A stretch of DNA of 64,000 nucleotides from Gyromitra esculenta. Taxonomy: Eukaryota > Ascomycota > Pezizomycetes > Pezizales > Discinaceae. Made by a program: the position numbers and the translations under genes. Where the stretch lies: positions 4,092,001 to 4,156,000 of the forward strand of contig JBCAML010000001.1 in NCBI GenBank assembly GCA_038503075.1, read 5' to 3'. The notes below the pieces were generated by a model, which searched no databases, was not told the origin of the DNA, and saw only the letters and a list, made by a program, of their open reading frames with translations. Shown piece after piece: positions 34,401 to 47,597 of this stretch; position 1 is the first letter of the stretch; each line of letters opens with the position of its first letter.

Positions 34401-37400
34401 ACATAATCACTTTCGGGAGAATAGCAAGGGTTCAGCTTCATTCCTAAACCAAGTAGGTACGTACTCGTCAAAGCAAACACTATTGCAGCTACATCTCGTT
34501 AATTATTCGCCAAATTCGGCACCGGCATATCTTCATTGGCTGGAGTTTCGCAACTTCGTTCACTGAGACAAGATCCCTGCACGTTCGACCGGTGTGGGAT
34601 TTTGAATTAGCACGTGGAAAAGCGAGAGACCTCCCGTTTATTCTTACCCCATTCGTTAAATAATTGTTGGTGTTGAGAGTGATCGTCCTCCTGTCAGGGC
34701 CGCAGTGGCCCAGGAAACTATCGACCGCTCGAGAATTTGGCCTATCAGCTCCTCCGATCCACAGCGCTTGAAACATTACATAGCGATCGATCTCATTTTC
34801 AACGGCCTTGAGCAACGATCTTAGTCCCACTTTGAACCGGCTCTTGGTTATGCATGACACCCTCTAGCCGCTGCGCAGACAGGGTTGGCCAGGCAGCCAG
34901 GGCGTATCTGATGTGCTTTAAACGCATAATAAGTCTTGCCAGTTGACACATCTAATTAATCTTAACATACAAGTACCAGTCGCAATGAACATGCATCCGT
35001 TCATGCAACATAATTGGTGATGACAGTAAACTTACCACGACATTGTTTATTTATTTTACTTAAAAATGGTAGTGTCCTCTAGCTCTGAGTATGGTAAATT
35101 ATTAAACGTAATATTATGCTTTGGCTTATTTTTCGAGACATTCCATCTGCCCCGTTCGTTACATCCGTTTTCATAGTCCAAACCTTTTGGACGCAACGGG
35201 CCAGCCACCAACACGGGATAAACTTAATTGGGATATTGTTTACTACCTATTTCAAGCACTTGGGGCTGTCTTACGTCTTTGCTTCTGACAGCAACGTCAG
35301 GAGCTTTCGGTGATATACCCGTTTGCGAATTATTTTTCTCGCTCGTAACGACTCTTCTCCTTGGCCATGGATAGCCTTTTTCTCGGGTTGAATATACTCT
35401 CGAAAATATGTGGTTTTAGTGAGGCGGAGCTTGTCATTGATTGCACTGCAGCTGCGGAGACGGGTAGCCATCCTTCCCAAATTTAGGGTGAGATCAAATG
35501 GGGCGGAAATAGAAGTTAAAACTGGGCTTAATTGATAATTTTGAGTGTAATTTTCTACTATACATGGACTACAGGACAAGCTAGGGCAAATCATCACGTT
35601 CGTTCCACGATTTGCCAATTACAGTTTTATCCGGATCCACTTGGAAGTGCGTTGTTGAATCGACAGCATGTCTGTATGGAAGCTTAAGTGACAGATGCAC
35701 GTTGCCAAGTGGGAAATGATAATTCTCAGCCTTCTAGAATTTTTTCTAAGACATCCGGGATTTGTGATATGATGGACTCTCAGTCTATAAATGCTATGAA
35801 GTAAGAGTTCGTAGTTTCTTTTCTCCAAAGGGAGAAACTGACCATCTAGCATTCACACAGAGTGCCTGTATTAAAAGTGGTTTTGGATATTACATTTACT
35901 TCAATCTCTGACTGCTGCATACAGTCTCCCGTTTTTTTTTCCTTCAAAAAACGGCCGGGTGATTCCCAAGGTCCCGAAACCCCTTACTGTGATAGATAGC
36001 CAGATTTGAATATCAGCTGCCAGAAGAGTTAGACCGCCTGACCCGCGCCCGGCATAGTGACTAGTATAATGTTAGCTTGAGTAAGAGATTGTCTCTTGAG
36101 TGAAAAAAATCATCTCGTCTTTATTAGTGTTGGCAAGAATCTAATTTAGAATTACTTAAATATAGTCACCTATGTGGTTGCCGCGGCCCGGGGGAGGCCG
36201 AGGCTGCTTCGAATATATCTCTAGATGTAGCTAAGCGTAGCTACATATGTATTACGATGACTCTGGCGCTGATATCGTAAGGAATAAGATTTCCTGGCAA
36301 AAATTACTTAGACTGTGCTAAAGTTACACATCTACAAGTTGGTTTTACAAAGAAAAGATCACGCCGATACCAGGACCACCTCATCTGTGAGGGAGGGGTG
36401 GATACCTCGGCGAGGTGTTTTGATGCAATGGGATTTGCACAAATTATTAAACGGTTGGGTCTGCGTTGGCCTAGAAAGCGAACTGCATGATCCCCAGGTA
36501 AAACAGAAAAACTTAGTTCCCAAGCTGATCTTCGAACAATCAAGGCCTAGGCCCTTGTCAACTGTTTTATTTTTTCAAGAAGAAAAAAAAAACCGTGTGA
36601 GGGGTGACAATCCTAATCAAACTCACCTTAAAACGTAATCAATGCATGTCGGTACTTCTAGCCTGAAGGGTTTTCGGCACCTGATAAATTCGCAATATTT
36701 AGAGTTTAACTGGAAATCTGAATAGTTTTGAGGAGTATCTTAACCACATGTACTACATGTGTATGTAGCTTGCAGTAGTTTTAGTGGTAGATCGTAGGTA
36801 GATATACTCTAAAGGTTGACTAAATAAAAGTTACAGAGAGCTTGAGGTATCTCGTTCCCTGATTTGTAGATACTTGTCAGCTCTATAATCTATGTAATTC
36901 GAATTCGGATTCGTAGTAATATACATATTCTGTTCCATGGGTACATGCACGCGTAGCAGCGAAACTTGTAAGCAACAAAGCGTAGCTAGCTGCGTAGCTG
37001 GAACTTCCCATATATATACGTATATACCTTCGTAGTTGGAGATAGGTATGAACAAGAGCGGTGGGGTTGGGTCGGGGCTTGGGCTCATCAGCTTGAGATA
37101 TCGAATCTTGGAACAAATATAAACAGATCATGCTGTTTTTAGCCCTTTGAATTGCGTTATCTTGCGTGTTGAAAGCTTATCCTGTGTTGGATGGTAGATT
37201 TTTTTATTGTTTTCAAGTGTTAATTTCTCTAGACCTTCCTTTCTTATCAGTTCAGTGATTGGAATGGTAGGAGTGGTAGGAATTAGATTTACGTATACAT
37301 TATCGTTCCTCCCTAGTATCACGGTGATCAGTTTAGTAAGAATGTGTTTACTTTTAAGGGCTGAAATGTCCCAGACCAGGTCCCTAAGTACTAGAAATTT

Positions 37401-40400
37401 CGTGTAGAGAAAGTTTTTACCTGGAAAATTTACAGTGGCTGAATCGCTACTTGGACATGGAATGTGATAATTACGTCTTTCGGAGCCCCGGAGATTTCTG
37501 CTAGGTAAGAGTGACGTTATCTTATTGTTGTTGTCTATCTTGATAAAAGTTTTGGGGGGAGCTTTTAAGAGACGATCATGAGCTTGTTGAATTATTATTA
37601 CGGAGGGTCAAAATTATAAAGTTATACGTGTGGTTGGCAAATGTGCGCAGAATCAAATAACTTCTTAGCTAGAGCTACCTGTAGTCTTAGCGAAAAGTTG
37701 AAAAAAGTTTTGTCTCTACTTGTAATATACTAGTTATTCCAAGCATAATTTATGTATACTGCTTCTAAATCTTCATAGATATTGGTTTAACTATAACGAA
37801 TGAAATCAGGATTATCAACCCTAAGCTTAAGCTGAAATCAAGCAAACACCACATGCTGAACTGATTTTGGCAAATTTTGGACGGGGAAGTTCGAAATTAT
37901 GGGCGAAACACCGCTAATACCTAATACATGTGCACATGTACATATCAACATGTATGCAAACCAAATCCTCTACAGAGGGAAATGAGTATGGCAATATCTC
38001 AACATTAACAAGAAAAATAATTCTTATTACATTTAACTTGATTGAGTTTGAGCCTGTCGAAGGTCTTGGCGGAAAGCGAGCATGTGTACATACACATATG
38101 TAGGTATAAGCAACCCTCAACACTTAAATAATACCAATGGAAGGAATCAGACTATGATAATCTAAAGAGAAAGGCAGTCATCGGTACACACTATGCGTAA
38201 ATAGTGATACATCAGATTCTTATCGGCGATGAAGTGGTTCGGCTTAGACAGTGAGATTGTGACCTGCACCCCACTCAACATATTGACAAGGGAAGGCTCG
38301 ATAAGGGTTTGTGTCGTTTTCAGTTGGCGTAAATATTCTCAGTTCTTGGAGTGGTCTTGACCTATAGCGAGCTGAACTTCTAGGCATCTTTTTTAACTCC
38401 TCTAGTATATGTATGTAGGAATGGGTTTTACATTTGAATTTCTGGAGGAGGAGCCATGGCCATGTTTTTCGTCGATCAATCTTGCTAGAGATTCAATTGT
38501 TATTGTTTTTATACGGTTGAAGATATTTTTTGAGTGATACTTTCATAGAAGATAAGCTCATTACAAAATATTGGTTCGTTTGATCCATTAAATTTAGAAT
38601 TGTAGACCTGTTTTCGTGCAATCTGCGTGGCTCTTTCCTGATCTGAAGCAGAAGCTGGTATATCCACCCTTTCAATATACCAACAGTATCTTCACTTTAA
38701 ATTTTGTGCCATATGATAGGTAGATAAAGATCATAAGCAATACCTGAATGATCCAGACGACCCGGAGACCTGGAAACTGGAAACTGGAAACGTAAGGCAT
38801 CGAAATTCGTTGAAATACAAAAAACTGATTACGAATATTCAGAAATAGAGGGATATCGATGGGGTTATGGTGTCACTTATTCGTAGCAAAGAAATCCCGC
38901 GGATGTATGCGCATTACCACATTGATCTCACGTATACCCCGAGAGAAACTCGCAGCGATGCATACGTGTATGGCCCTCGTTAGGTCTATCGCGATCGCCT
39001 GATTTTTGAATCGCTAATACAGTGCTTAGCTCGTGGATTTAGTACTCTAGAGCTCACTCGAGCTCGCTGTACCTGGCTGAAATTTAATTTATCATTTTGG
39101 GCCGGGTGGTATTATACTGTGTTTAATACAGTTTTTTTTCCAGCTCATGTACATTTGCTTCCTATTGCTAGTCTATTCAATTTATACTTATAGTATGCGT
39201 ATGAGTAGACTCATCAACACGATTTTTGCGAGGAAACATGATTCGAACTGAAGTCTTTAATTTGCGCATCGCAACTCTTCGTATTTAGGTAAGCTGATAC
39301 GTTAGATCGACGATGGATCGGTTCTCTGAAAAACTCACTCCGTAAAGAATACCGGGAATCCGAGCCCATCATTTCATCAAGGCTTAGATAACTCTTACCT
39401 TGATAGAAACACTTTGTATAATACCGTTTTTTTTTACCTGCTCAAGGTCAAGTGAGTTTAACCTTTAAAACATAAATCGAATAGAAAATCTGGTTATGGA
39501 TACGCCCGGAAATAAGCAATATGCGGGAAGTTGCTCAAGACAAGAAACACATGTGCGTGTAATCAATACCATTGTGCTTAGATTTTACAGCATGCTTTCA
39601 CGTGGCTACAGATTCGCGGGGGTCTCCGGATCCTTCAGCGAGCCAGTAGCAGGCCCATATCATCAGTATTCAGTCAAATCACATATCGATTTTTCTCTTT
39701 GAAGGCTTGAGTTATGTTCAGAAATGTACCGACTCCCGTGACTACAGCAAAATTGGGGGCGGCAAAGTGTCATGCGTAGATCTAGGAACCAATGGAGACC
39801 GGTATAGTTCGCTTTTTCATACGCTTTCTTATTTCGCTTGGCCCGGAGCAGGTTCAACAACTACCTAAGCGCGTGGAGGGTCTGAGAGCCCTTTGACAAC
39901 ACAAAATGTGACATCCCAGAGGTTTTTGTGGAGGGAGAAAACCACTGTTGAGGAGTAATCCTTTTTCCAACAAATGCGTGTGTAGTAAGGCCTAGAAGTA
40001 TAGCTCATGAGGTAATAGAATGGGTTGAACAAATAAGATATAAAAGTGAAGACAACACGAGGTTATCCTGCAGTGAAATCGAGTGATGGGGTGTGTACTG
40101 CATCGCGATACGTCGACACTAATAGTGGCCACGTGTTCAATCGCGTTAAAATGCATAAACCCAAGATAATACGGTAGCTGATTTGAAATTAAAGGCTGTT
40201 GATTTTTCGGAGTACTTATGTTGGGGTCCACAGTAAAGCGGTGGTTTTTGTGGATTTAGTTTTCTCTAGGGTGCCAATTTTCGGCCAACCGAGCATGAAG
40301 GTTTGGTAATGCTCCGACACAGCCAGTATAAGATGAAAACAGCAAAGTTCTTAGATGATTGTCTCGAACTAGTCCCACCTAGGCTTAGCTTGTTTATGTT

Positions 40401-40548
40401 ATTTACTTCACCAAGCCATTACTTAGATGACTTGAATCGTGATATATCTATAAAATAGTATTGCCTTCGTATGTCTTGTATTGAGGGTGCAAAAATGAAT
40501 GTGATTTTGATACATAATTCGTTTCTACCTGTCCCAAACCCATACGTA
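31488..40548. other. Long gene-poor stretch
   Basis: About 9 kb without a supportable gene. The first few hundred bases serve as promoter of the Zn2Cys6 factor. Visible structure includes a 17-bp tandem duplication at 33776-33809, a 7-bp tandem (CTGGAAA) near 38770, several short hairpins (for example CCGATT/AATCGG near 34076), and many TACATGTA-like palindromes around 36.7 and 37.9-38.1 kb. Short frames lack protein character. The composition fits old, mutated transposon debris. Confidence 0.45.
33776..33809. repeat. 17-bp tandem duplication
   Basis: TTCGCTCAGAGGTCTGG occurs twice back to back without mismatch. Confidence 0.85.
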
Positions 40549-40659
40549 CAAGCATATGAGAGGTGAAGTTGGAACTAGAGTATTAAAAATAATAATTTTG
40601 TAGCTTAATCGTTGTGGCTGAACATCTTGGCCTTTCCAACTTCACACCCTATACGCTTG
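40549..40659. mobile_element. Short inverted-repeat element, copy A of a two-copy family
   Basis: The ends CAAGCATATGAG and, inverted, CAAGCGTATAGG lead into GTGAAGTTGGAA on both arms. TA flanks both sides (40547-40548 and 40660-40661). The interior CGTTGTGGCTGAACATCTTGGC matches the interior of the element at 54646-54738 apart from mainly transition differences, so the two are related copies. Confidence 0.65.
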
Positions 40660-42254
40660 TATATTGATACGTAGTTTTATCATTTAACCCTTGCTATACA
40701 ATAAGGGTGGAGAGAGTCTTTGTAGCAAAATTGGTGTATATGTAGTATCTCTACAGAAGGGGTCAACTGCTGGTGTTATTTTGCGCTGAAGGGTAGCGGC
40801 CGGCTGAAAATGCTAGAACTTCAAATATATCATGGTACATGGTACCTGCAAAACCTTTAAATAAACTAAATGCCTTCGTTTAAAACTTATTCTAGCCATC
40901 AAGCTCACTTAGAATCCCAAGCAGTCTTAAGAGGGAGAGACAGGGAAGTTAGGCGATACGATACATCTTAGCGTTTACTTCATGCGACTATATGTATCTC
41001 TTCCATTCTAGGCCCACAGCCATTGTTCTTTCATCTTTGTGCAAGGAAAGTTACCCCTTGTTTATGTTGTTTTCATGGAATATATATAAGTTGCCGTTTA
41101 TATGAATACTAGTACGCAATTTGAAGCGTCATATCGAGAATTTGAGCCTTCGGATCTTTCTACTGGTGCGCTAAGGAAGCGTATAGTTAAGTAACGATAT
41201 CTGGGCTTCAATTGATTCAATTGAGTAAATAAATGTATGCATCATATAGCCCGCCTCTGTTAGAATAAGATCGCTGACATTGGGCAGGTATACTACATGT
41301 AGCTTTTGATGATTACGGAAGGCTTGTTTATGCTAGTCAGCCATATGTATTTCTAGGAATTAAACAAATTGTGCATGACTGTGTTAATATAAGCAGGGTA
41401 GGAGGGGTTGGTCTGTGGTGTTGGTGAAGCACGTTTTGGGGGCGCCCCCCTGATATCCTGGTCCAAGAATATCTTCAAATCTGGGAATGAGATTTATAGC
41501 TTGTTTTAATCCTACTCATCGACTACAACGGTGGCAGCATTGAGAACCGGTGTGGCTTTAAGCTTTATATATTGGACTATCTGTAATGGACACTTAAGAA
41601 TATGTAGCGCTAGTACGTATACTCAGACAGCTGCAGCACTCTATTACTATTTGCTGAATCAAGCAGAAAATTTTCCCCATTATAGTTCAATTGTTTAAAA
41701 TACTAATCATCCAATTTGGGGAAGATATTATCGAGGAGATCTAAAGCTTGTAGTTAAAAGAAGGTACGCTATCAAGTCACCCGCGATATTAGCCGCCACC
41801 AGTACCACACTTAATACATGTAGTTATTGTTGATCAATTGTAGATTACAGTGTGTCACATAAGTTATTAAGAGAATCCCTTTTTAATATCATTGGAGCGG
41901 GAATAGATTGCGAGCGCCACAAAATCTACAGATGGGGGCTTGTTCCATATTTCGAAGATGCAGGCGTATCATGAACTGGGCTGAATATCCCAGTTCTCGG
42001 AGTGACGCCTCCACACAGACGGCAAGTGCTTATGCAATCAGCCACCGGTCAACCGATTCGGACACCGGCCCACAATTCGAATAGAAGTCTTATTATTACC
42101 TGGCTCAAAGGGCTGCGGCTAAAAGAGTTAGCGTTTCGAGCCGTTTTTTTTCATCCTGGGATACAGGAGATGCGGTATGCCGTGGCCCAAAGTAAGTAGG
42201 GGTACAGGTTTTGTGTTATCGTCCAGTGCCCCAAGGCCCTGAAAATAAGGTCTG

Positions 42255-42436
42255 TCCCTTGGGCTGGTGAAATTTGCAGATTCTCCGCCTTCTGGAATTA
42301 GAAAGTATATGCGGTGGCCTAGTCGCTTCTTTTCAGTAGCTTTGTGGGGTCCCAATCATTTCTCTAATGGCGAAGTGACTTGGCCACAACCTAATATGGA
42401 AGGCGGGGAATCTGCAAGCTTCACCAGCCCAAGGGA
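42255..42436. mobile_element. Inverted-repeat element (MITE-like), 182 bp
   Basis: A 37-bp left arm beginning TCCCTTGGGCTGGTGAA is repeated inverted at the right end with only three differences, all transitions (AAATTT against AAGCTT; TTCTCC against TTCCCC). The right flank is TA and the left flank is TG, which could be a mutated TA. About 108 bp of unique sequence lies between the arms. No ORF. Confidence 0.7.
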
Positions 42437-43049
42437 TAGGTGTAGACTAATAGAATCTCCCAAAATGTATAGTGATAACGAAACCATTGTAAGTACGGGG
42501 ATACCTTAAAGCACTCGAAGGACAACACAGACCCCACTTCGGCGAGCGCGCTAATGCACTCTGCACTTCTTTCTGAGTAGAATACTAGCTGAAATTCTTT
42601 ATAGAAAGTGGTGCAGTGTTCCACAAACTAAGGATTCAAATCTTACCGAATCCCCGGAATTTAAAGTCTTTCTCATTGGCCAATTCCTCAAGTCCAAGAT
42701 TTCAGAAAGAGAAATCTATCCCTAGGTTCTAAGAGAGAATACCTATGAATGGGGCACCTAGGAATACAGGATGTTGCCGTTTCAATTATTTAACCGAGTG
42801 TACTAAACCAAGGGAGTTCTTTCCTTCTGGCTATTGGCGCAGGTCACTAAAAGAATATTGACGTGATCACTGATCTGGACCATATGTACTGTAGAACCAA
42901 GGCGTAGGTTGACGGTTGAATAAGGCGAACAGAATCGCGATCAAGGCTCCAAGCGCCATAAATATTAATGTAGATGGCTTCAGTTCATACCTGCCCACAG
43001 GACCTAAAGGGTTACGTTACTAACATCTAGTCAAAGTATCCGTTAACTA

Positions 43050-43562
43050 CAGTCCCTAGTCAGAAGTGTTCGTGATACGGTTTCAGTGCTCAGACCTTTT
43101 TAAAATCTCAAAATGCTGTCAACTTTAGAAATTTGTGAAAAAACAAGAACAAATATCTAAGACTCCCGGAATAAAATTCAGATCATACACATCTATTTAA
43201 ATTTTAAGAAATTTTACCCAAGAATTTATCTCTTGTGCTTGTTTTTTAATATATTTTTAAACATCACCGAAAACTACTAAAAATTACCGCCGAGACTGAT
43301 TTCCTCCTAGCAACTGGGGCCAAAGCACACTACATGAAACTTTAAAAACTTGCCTAAATATTAATACACCAGGAAGAAGTTTACCTAGGACTAAGTTTGG
43401 TAGCTAGAATGCCCAATATGTTTTTAAAATTTAAATGGGAATTTTATCTTTTTTTCTTGATTTATAGTAAAATTTTAAACCTATACATCGGTTTGCCAAG
43501 CTAGCTGCATGGTGGATTCCGCCATCTGAAACCGCATCACGAACACTTCTGACTAGGGACTG
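43050..43562. mobile_element. Decayed Tc1/mariner-type element with 36-bp terminal inverted repeats
   Basis: The left end CAGTCCCTAGTCAGAAGTGT onward to GGTTTCAG is matched by the inverted right end over 36 bp with a single transition difference (GATACGG against GATGCGG). TA flanks lie at 43048-43049 and 43563-43564. The 440-bp interior is extremely AT-rich (runs such as TTTAAATTTTAAGAAATTTT) and has no open frame. The near-perfect arms around a ruined AT-rich centre suggest a non-autonomous element, or one whose interior was heavily mutated. Confidence 0.85.
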
Positions 43563-46500
43563 TATATTTATTGTGGAGCGGGGTGCATGCATCTAGGCTC
43601 CAAAAAGATAACCAAGAGCGACTTTGCGTATATCGAAACCCTTCTTAGGTTCCTAAAAGTACTGCCTCATAACTTGGAGAGAAACTTTCTAATTAGCTAA
43701 TTTACTTATTAATAGGTACTAGCTATGTAAACATGTAGTACTCTCTTAATATATAAAGATACGGGCATAACATTAAGGGAAAGAGTAAGGGGACCCTCTA
43801 GGGTTAGATTTCTCCTATTAAATTTAGTTAGAGAGCTACTTGGGAGCCAGAAATATTGTCTAGCCTTCACTATAGACTCTGTAAGAGCTTTGGTGGCGAC
43901 TTTCTACCTCCATTTTCCACGTCAATCCTTGAAACCCATATTAGACCCCGTAATAAACCCAGCTTTAAGCCCCTCAGAGAGCTGAACCTGAACCTGAACC
44001 ACGGTACCGGTCGATAAACCTTGTATAGATGATTATAGTTATGGTAAAACGTGTAAATTGCGTTTAGCTAGAATATATATAGAAGCCCAGGCGACTACAG
44101 CTACCAGCACATGCTAGAGGAAGAGTTTATACAGAAATTTCATTTCCTAGACGAATTTTATGTGGCTAGTTAACCAAGCTACCAGAATTACTCATAATAT
44201 ATTTCACGTTTACGCCGATATAGCTGGGTATAATACCCGACTATTCTCCTATTTAATTATACTGCTAATGTGCAGGTAGATACGGTATTTTTATTCCCAA
44301 TTTCGGCTTAATTTTCTAGACATGTGCGTATACCGTATAATCTCAATTTATTCGGACGGTTGCCAAGCAGGTGGCTTGCGGATACTATGCTATTTCTAGG
44401 TGGAAAGTATGTCGATTTAGCTTGTGTGTAGCCTGTGTGCTCTGGTGTTGGCCTTGACTCCCCCTTGAAATGACCAGTTTTCGTATCGAAGCTCTGTGCT
44501 TTACTTCGATCACTCCCTCAAAAGAATTAGTTTTTGTTTATGGAGCCAGCCACAACTCTTGACAGCTGTCCGAGTAAACTGAGACTATATGGTATAACAC
44601 TGCTTTCTCTTCGATTCGAGCACTACTCTAATCGTCGAGCCTTGGATACGGTGGAAGGCTTCGATGTTGGGAACCCCTGCAGCTGGATTAAGGGAAAGCT
44701 TAGAAAAATCACGCCACCAGGTTCTGGATCTACCGAGCCGCTGCAGATGAGTGATAAGTTGTGAAGCGGAGCCATATCAGATCGAGTGCATTTGCTCGCT
44801 TCATTTACCTTGACAGCACTTCTAAAACGGGAGCTCGATGGAATCGTATTCTTTAGTATCGGTATTTGGGGATGTCGCAATGCACGCTGAAATGTAGAAC
44901 TCCATCTGAACACGGTAACGGATTCAAACTTTAAACATCGTTTTGGTCTGTGCGCTGGAAATCCCTGGGCTGGCACCACCTTTGGAGAGTAAATCTCGGG
45001 ATTCGGCACAATAGGCTCGAACTCCGTGTGTAGCACATGTGTGTTGTCGCTCGTTGTGTGGTAAACGAGAAACTTATTGTGTGGTTGGGGGGCCTAAGGT
45101 ATGAATGATCTCCCGAATTATGTGCGTGTAGGTATTCCATCATCATCTCGAGCCAATTGCAAGGTGGAGCTCTCGGAAGGGTGTAGTTACTGGACTTTTC
45201 CCCTGTTTCATCCCACCTAGTTTCGCCCAGAGCCCCTCTCAAGTACTTATACGATACGTATGGCTGGGGCAGATACCGAACAAGCGCTGAGCAAGCAAGC
45301 ACGGTACTGTGTGAGTGAATTTTGTCAAATGGAGACCGTACAGAGTTGGATAGAATATTCTATACATGTGGTTTTGAATAAGATGCAAAGGCAGCCCGTT
45401 CGTAAACGTCATTCGTTTATCAGTACGCATGCAGCCTTCTAGAGTTTTAATATGAACTATTTGTGCATGACGGCACTTAAGTCTAAGTGATACACGATAC
45501 ATTGGTTAGAGACCTTAAGAGCCATCCGGATGACCCGAGGGCCTTTGTCCAGTTGGCAAGAGCTGATTTTTATGGTTGTTGAGCTGTTGAACTCTTGGCC
45601 ATTATGATCGGAGCGTCTGATAAGGGTGTAAATGTCTGAGTTTTCATGGCAGTCATAACAAACCCAAAAAGCAATGGAAAAGACCGTTGACCAACAGGCT
45701 GGGCCCGTTGAGTATGGCCAACGGCCATCTCAGCCAGTGTTTTTCTGTGGAACTCGAGCGAGATCTTTGAACAAAATCTCGCTAATGTAGGCTGCTACAA
45801 AGACTTCCTTACAGCTACTATTACATGCATGTGTGGGATAAACTTTGGCACTGCAGGTGCAAAACAAACTCACTTTTCCTCCACGCTAAAGCTTTGTATG
45901 TGTTCACAATTTTGATGCTTTCTCATCTCCCGCCGGATTATACCGAATTGGATTCTCATTCATAGGGGATCGAATACTCTTCTTAGGAATAGGTACACAG
46001 CTAAGAATGTAGTTTAATCGAAGTAGCCTAGAATAAAAACAATCAGTTGTCTCATTCTACTATCGAAAGTAATGAATCTCTAGTGATTACATTATTTTCA
46101 TCGCGGAACTGACATAGCATTCGAATTCGTACGACCGCGATGCAATTATTGGATGACTAAAGGGCAAAGCTCAATGCTTCCGTCAACGGTTAAATTAACT
46201 ATGGCTAAAATAGCCTAGTTTGTGAAATCAAGAAATTTTTGGGCTATCACTGCTATCGATCATGATTAAGCTGTGGTGGATGTTAACCCATTCCGCGGGC
46301 TGAACCTCTTGCGGCTTCAAAGAGTGAGGATTTTCCGTATAGATATCGAGGCGAGGTTCTGAAGGATAATCTACGGGGTTTACCGGTCGTAAACCAAAAA
46401 TCTGCTGGAGGAGGTATCTCTCGTCAAGGTATTCCCGTGTGAGCCCTTCAGGAAGTGATGGACAAGGAAATGCGAGATAGTGAGGATCAGAGATTTGCTC

Positions 46501-47597
46501 ATACGTCGTAAATTTACTGAAACCTCAACAATTCTATGCCATCAGGGGCCAGAAAGCCCAGAACAACGAGGATAATCTTGTCAATCCCAGCCTTTCTTAT
46601 TCAAAGAATTGCCGACTTGTGGAGATAAAAATAGTTACGGGTAGCTACCTTATCATCTCTTGCTGGGAGATACTGGCTTACGGGAAGGAATCTAGATCTA
46701 GCAATAGGAAAGAAGAGCATTCATATGAAACTGCTTTGCACTAGTACGTGTAGGCATACAGCATTTTTCGTGTAATTACAGTCACGTTTGCCAAGTCCTG
46801 GCGCCCTACCAACCATTGATACTAAGCCAAATAATTGTGGATTGAGCTGGGAAACAGTGAATCAAAAGAGTAGAAAATTATGGAGATTATGAGACGCTAA
46901 ATAACATCTAAGTACTTCACATAACTACCTTCTACAAAAATTATAGTCCCAATCCGATGGTAGTCGTGCTCAATAAGGATAAGTAATGCCAAGACTTTTC
47001 GAACGAGACTGTACACGGAGTTTCCGGCTCCAGAGTGATCGTTAGTGATCACAATGATCAATAAACAGGCGGCCAACAAACCGGCGCAGCTTTTGGTTAT
47101 CATACCATCTCGATATGTGTACACGTATAGAGCACAATGTTTTAATCAGAGTTGGCCTACTACGATTGCAAGCCGGCCCTGACCCCAGCTACTTCAGCTT
47201 CCGAGAAAGAAGCTTTCTCTCCTATGCTGGTTAGATAGGTGGAGATGGATTCCAAAGTTGATGGCATTAGATAGTATTATAGAATATTTATATTCCATGA
47301 TTGCTAAAATCTGGGGATTTGTGCCTTCTTTGTTCTGCGGTGAAAGCTTGGCTTAGCTCGCGGTGTACGTATCGTACCCGGCTTGTCTTCTAGAAGCTAG
47401 ACAATGAAACTAAACAATGTTAACGAAGAACAATATTAAGACTTCTTAAAGTAGTCAAGTGTCATAACTCCCCGCTAAAATTCGTCTGAAAATTCTATGG
47501 GTTTTAGCTTCGGTAGAACTGATAACACTAGGCTTGCGTCCACAGTGTAATTCCTAAACAAACTCATCACCAGAAAGCCACTGAGTGACCTATAGAC
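43563..47597. other. Gene-poor stretch upstream of the ABC transporter
   Basis: AT-rich, with no complete gene. A GAACCT hexamer is repeated about three times near 43988. One coding-like exon stands out at 46.2-46.5 kb (listed separately). The last several hundred bases should contain the transporter promoter; I see no clear pheromone-response element, only a loose ATGAAAC at about 47404. Confidence 0.4.
46228..46516 (-). pseudogene. Orphan coding-like exon, function unknown
   Basis: The minus strand is open for about 96 codons from a CAG acceptor at 46517 to a TGA at 46230-46228. The translation (YEQISDPHYLAFPCPSLPEG, then REYLDERYLLQQIFGLRPV and AEWVNIHHSLIMID) has normal amino-acid composition and codon variety, unlike the surrounding AT-rich frames. 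It contains an internal methionine only near its end, so it cannot be a complete single-exon gene. I could not join it to upstream exons. It may be the last exon of an unrecognised gene or a surviving piece of a dead one. No family recognised. Confidence 0.4.

Noticed and set aside
39015..39074. About 57-bp CAG...CTG unit flanked by TA
   Set aside because: Only the outer few bases and a GAGCTC-like core pair; the arms are too weak to call an element.
44534..45036. Overlapping protein-like frames on both strands
   Set aside because: Neither strand gives a recognisable domain, and the two frames compete; not enough to call a gene.
31488..47597. Possible centromeric or biosynthetic-cluster region
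   Set aside because: No array, kinetochore-type signature or biosynthetic gene is visible; gene-poor transposon debris is sufficient explanation.
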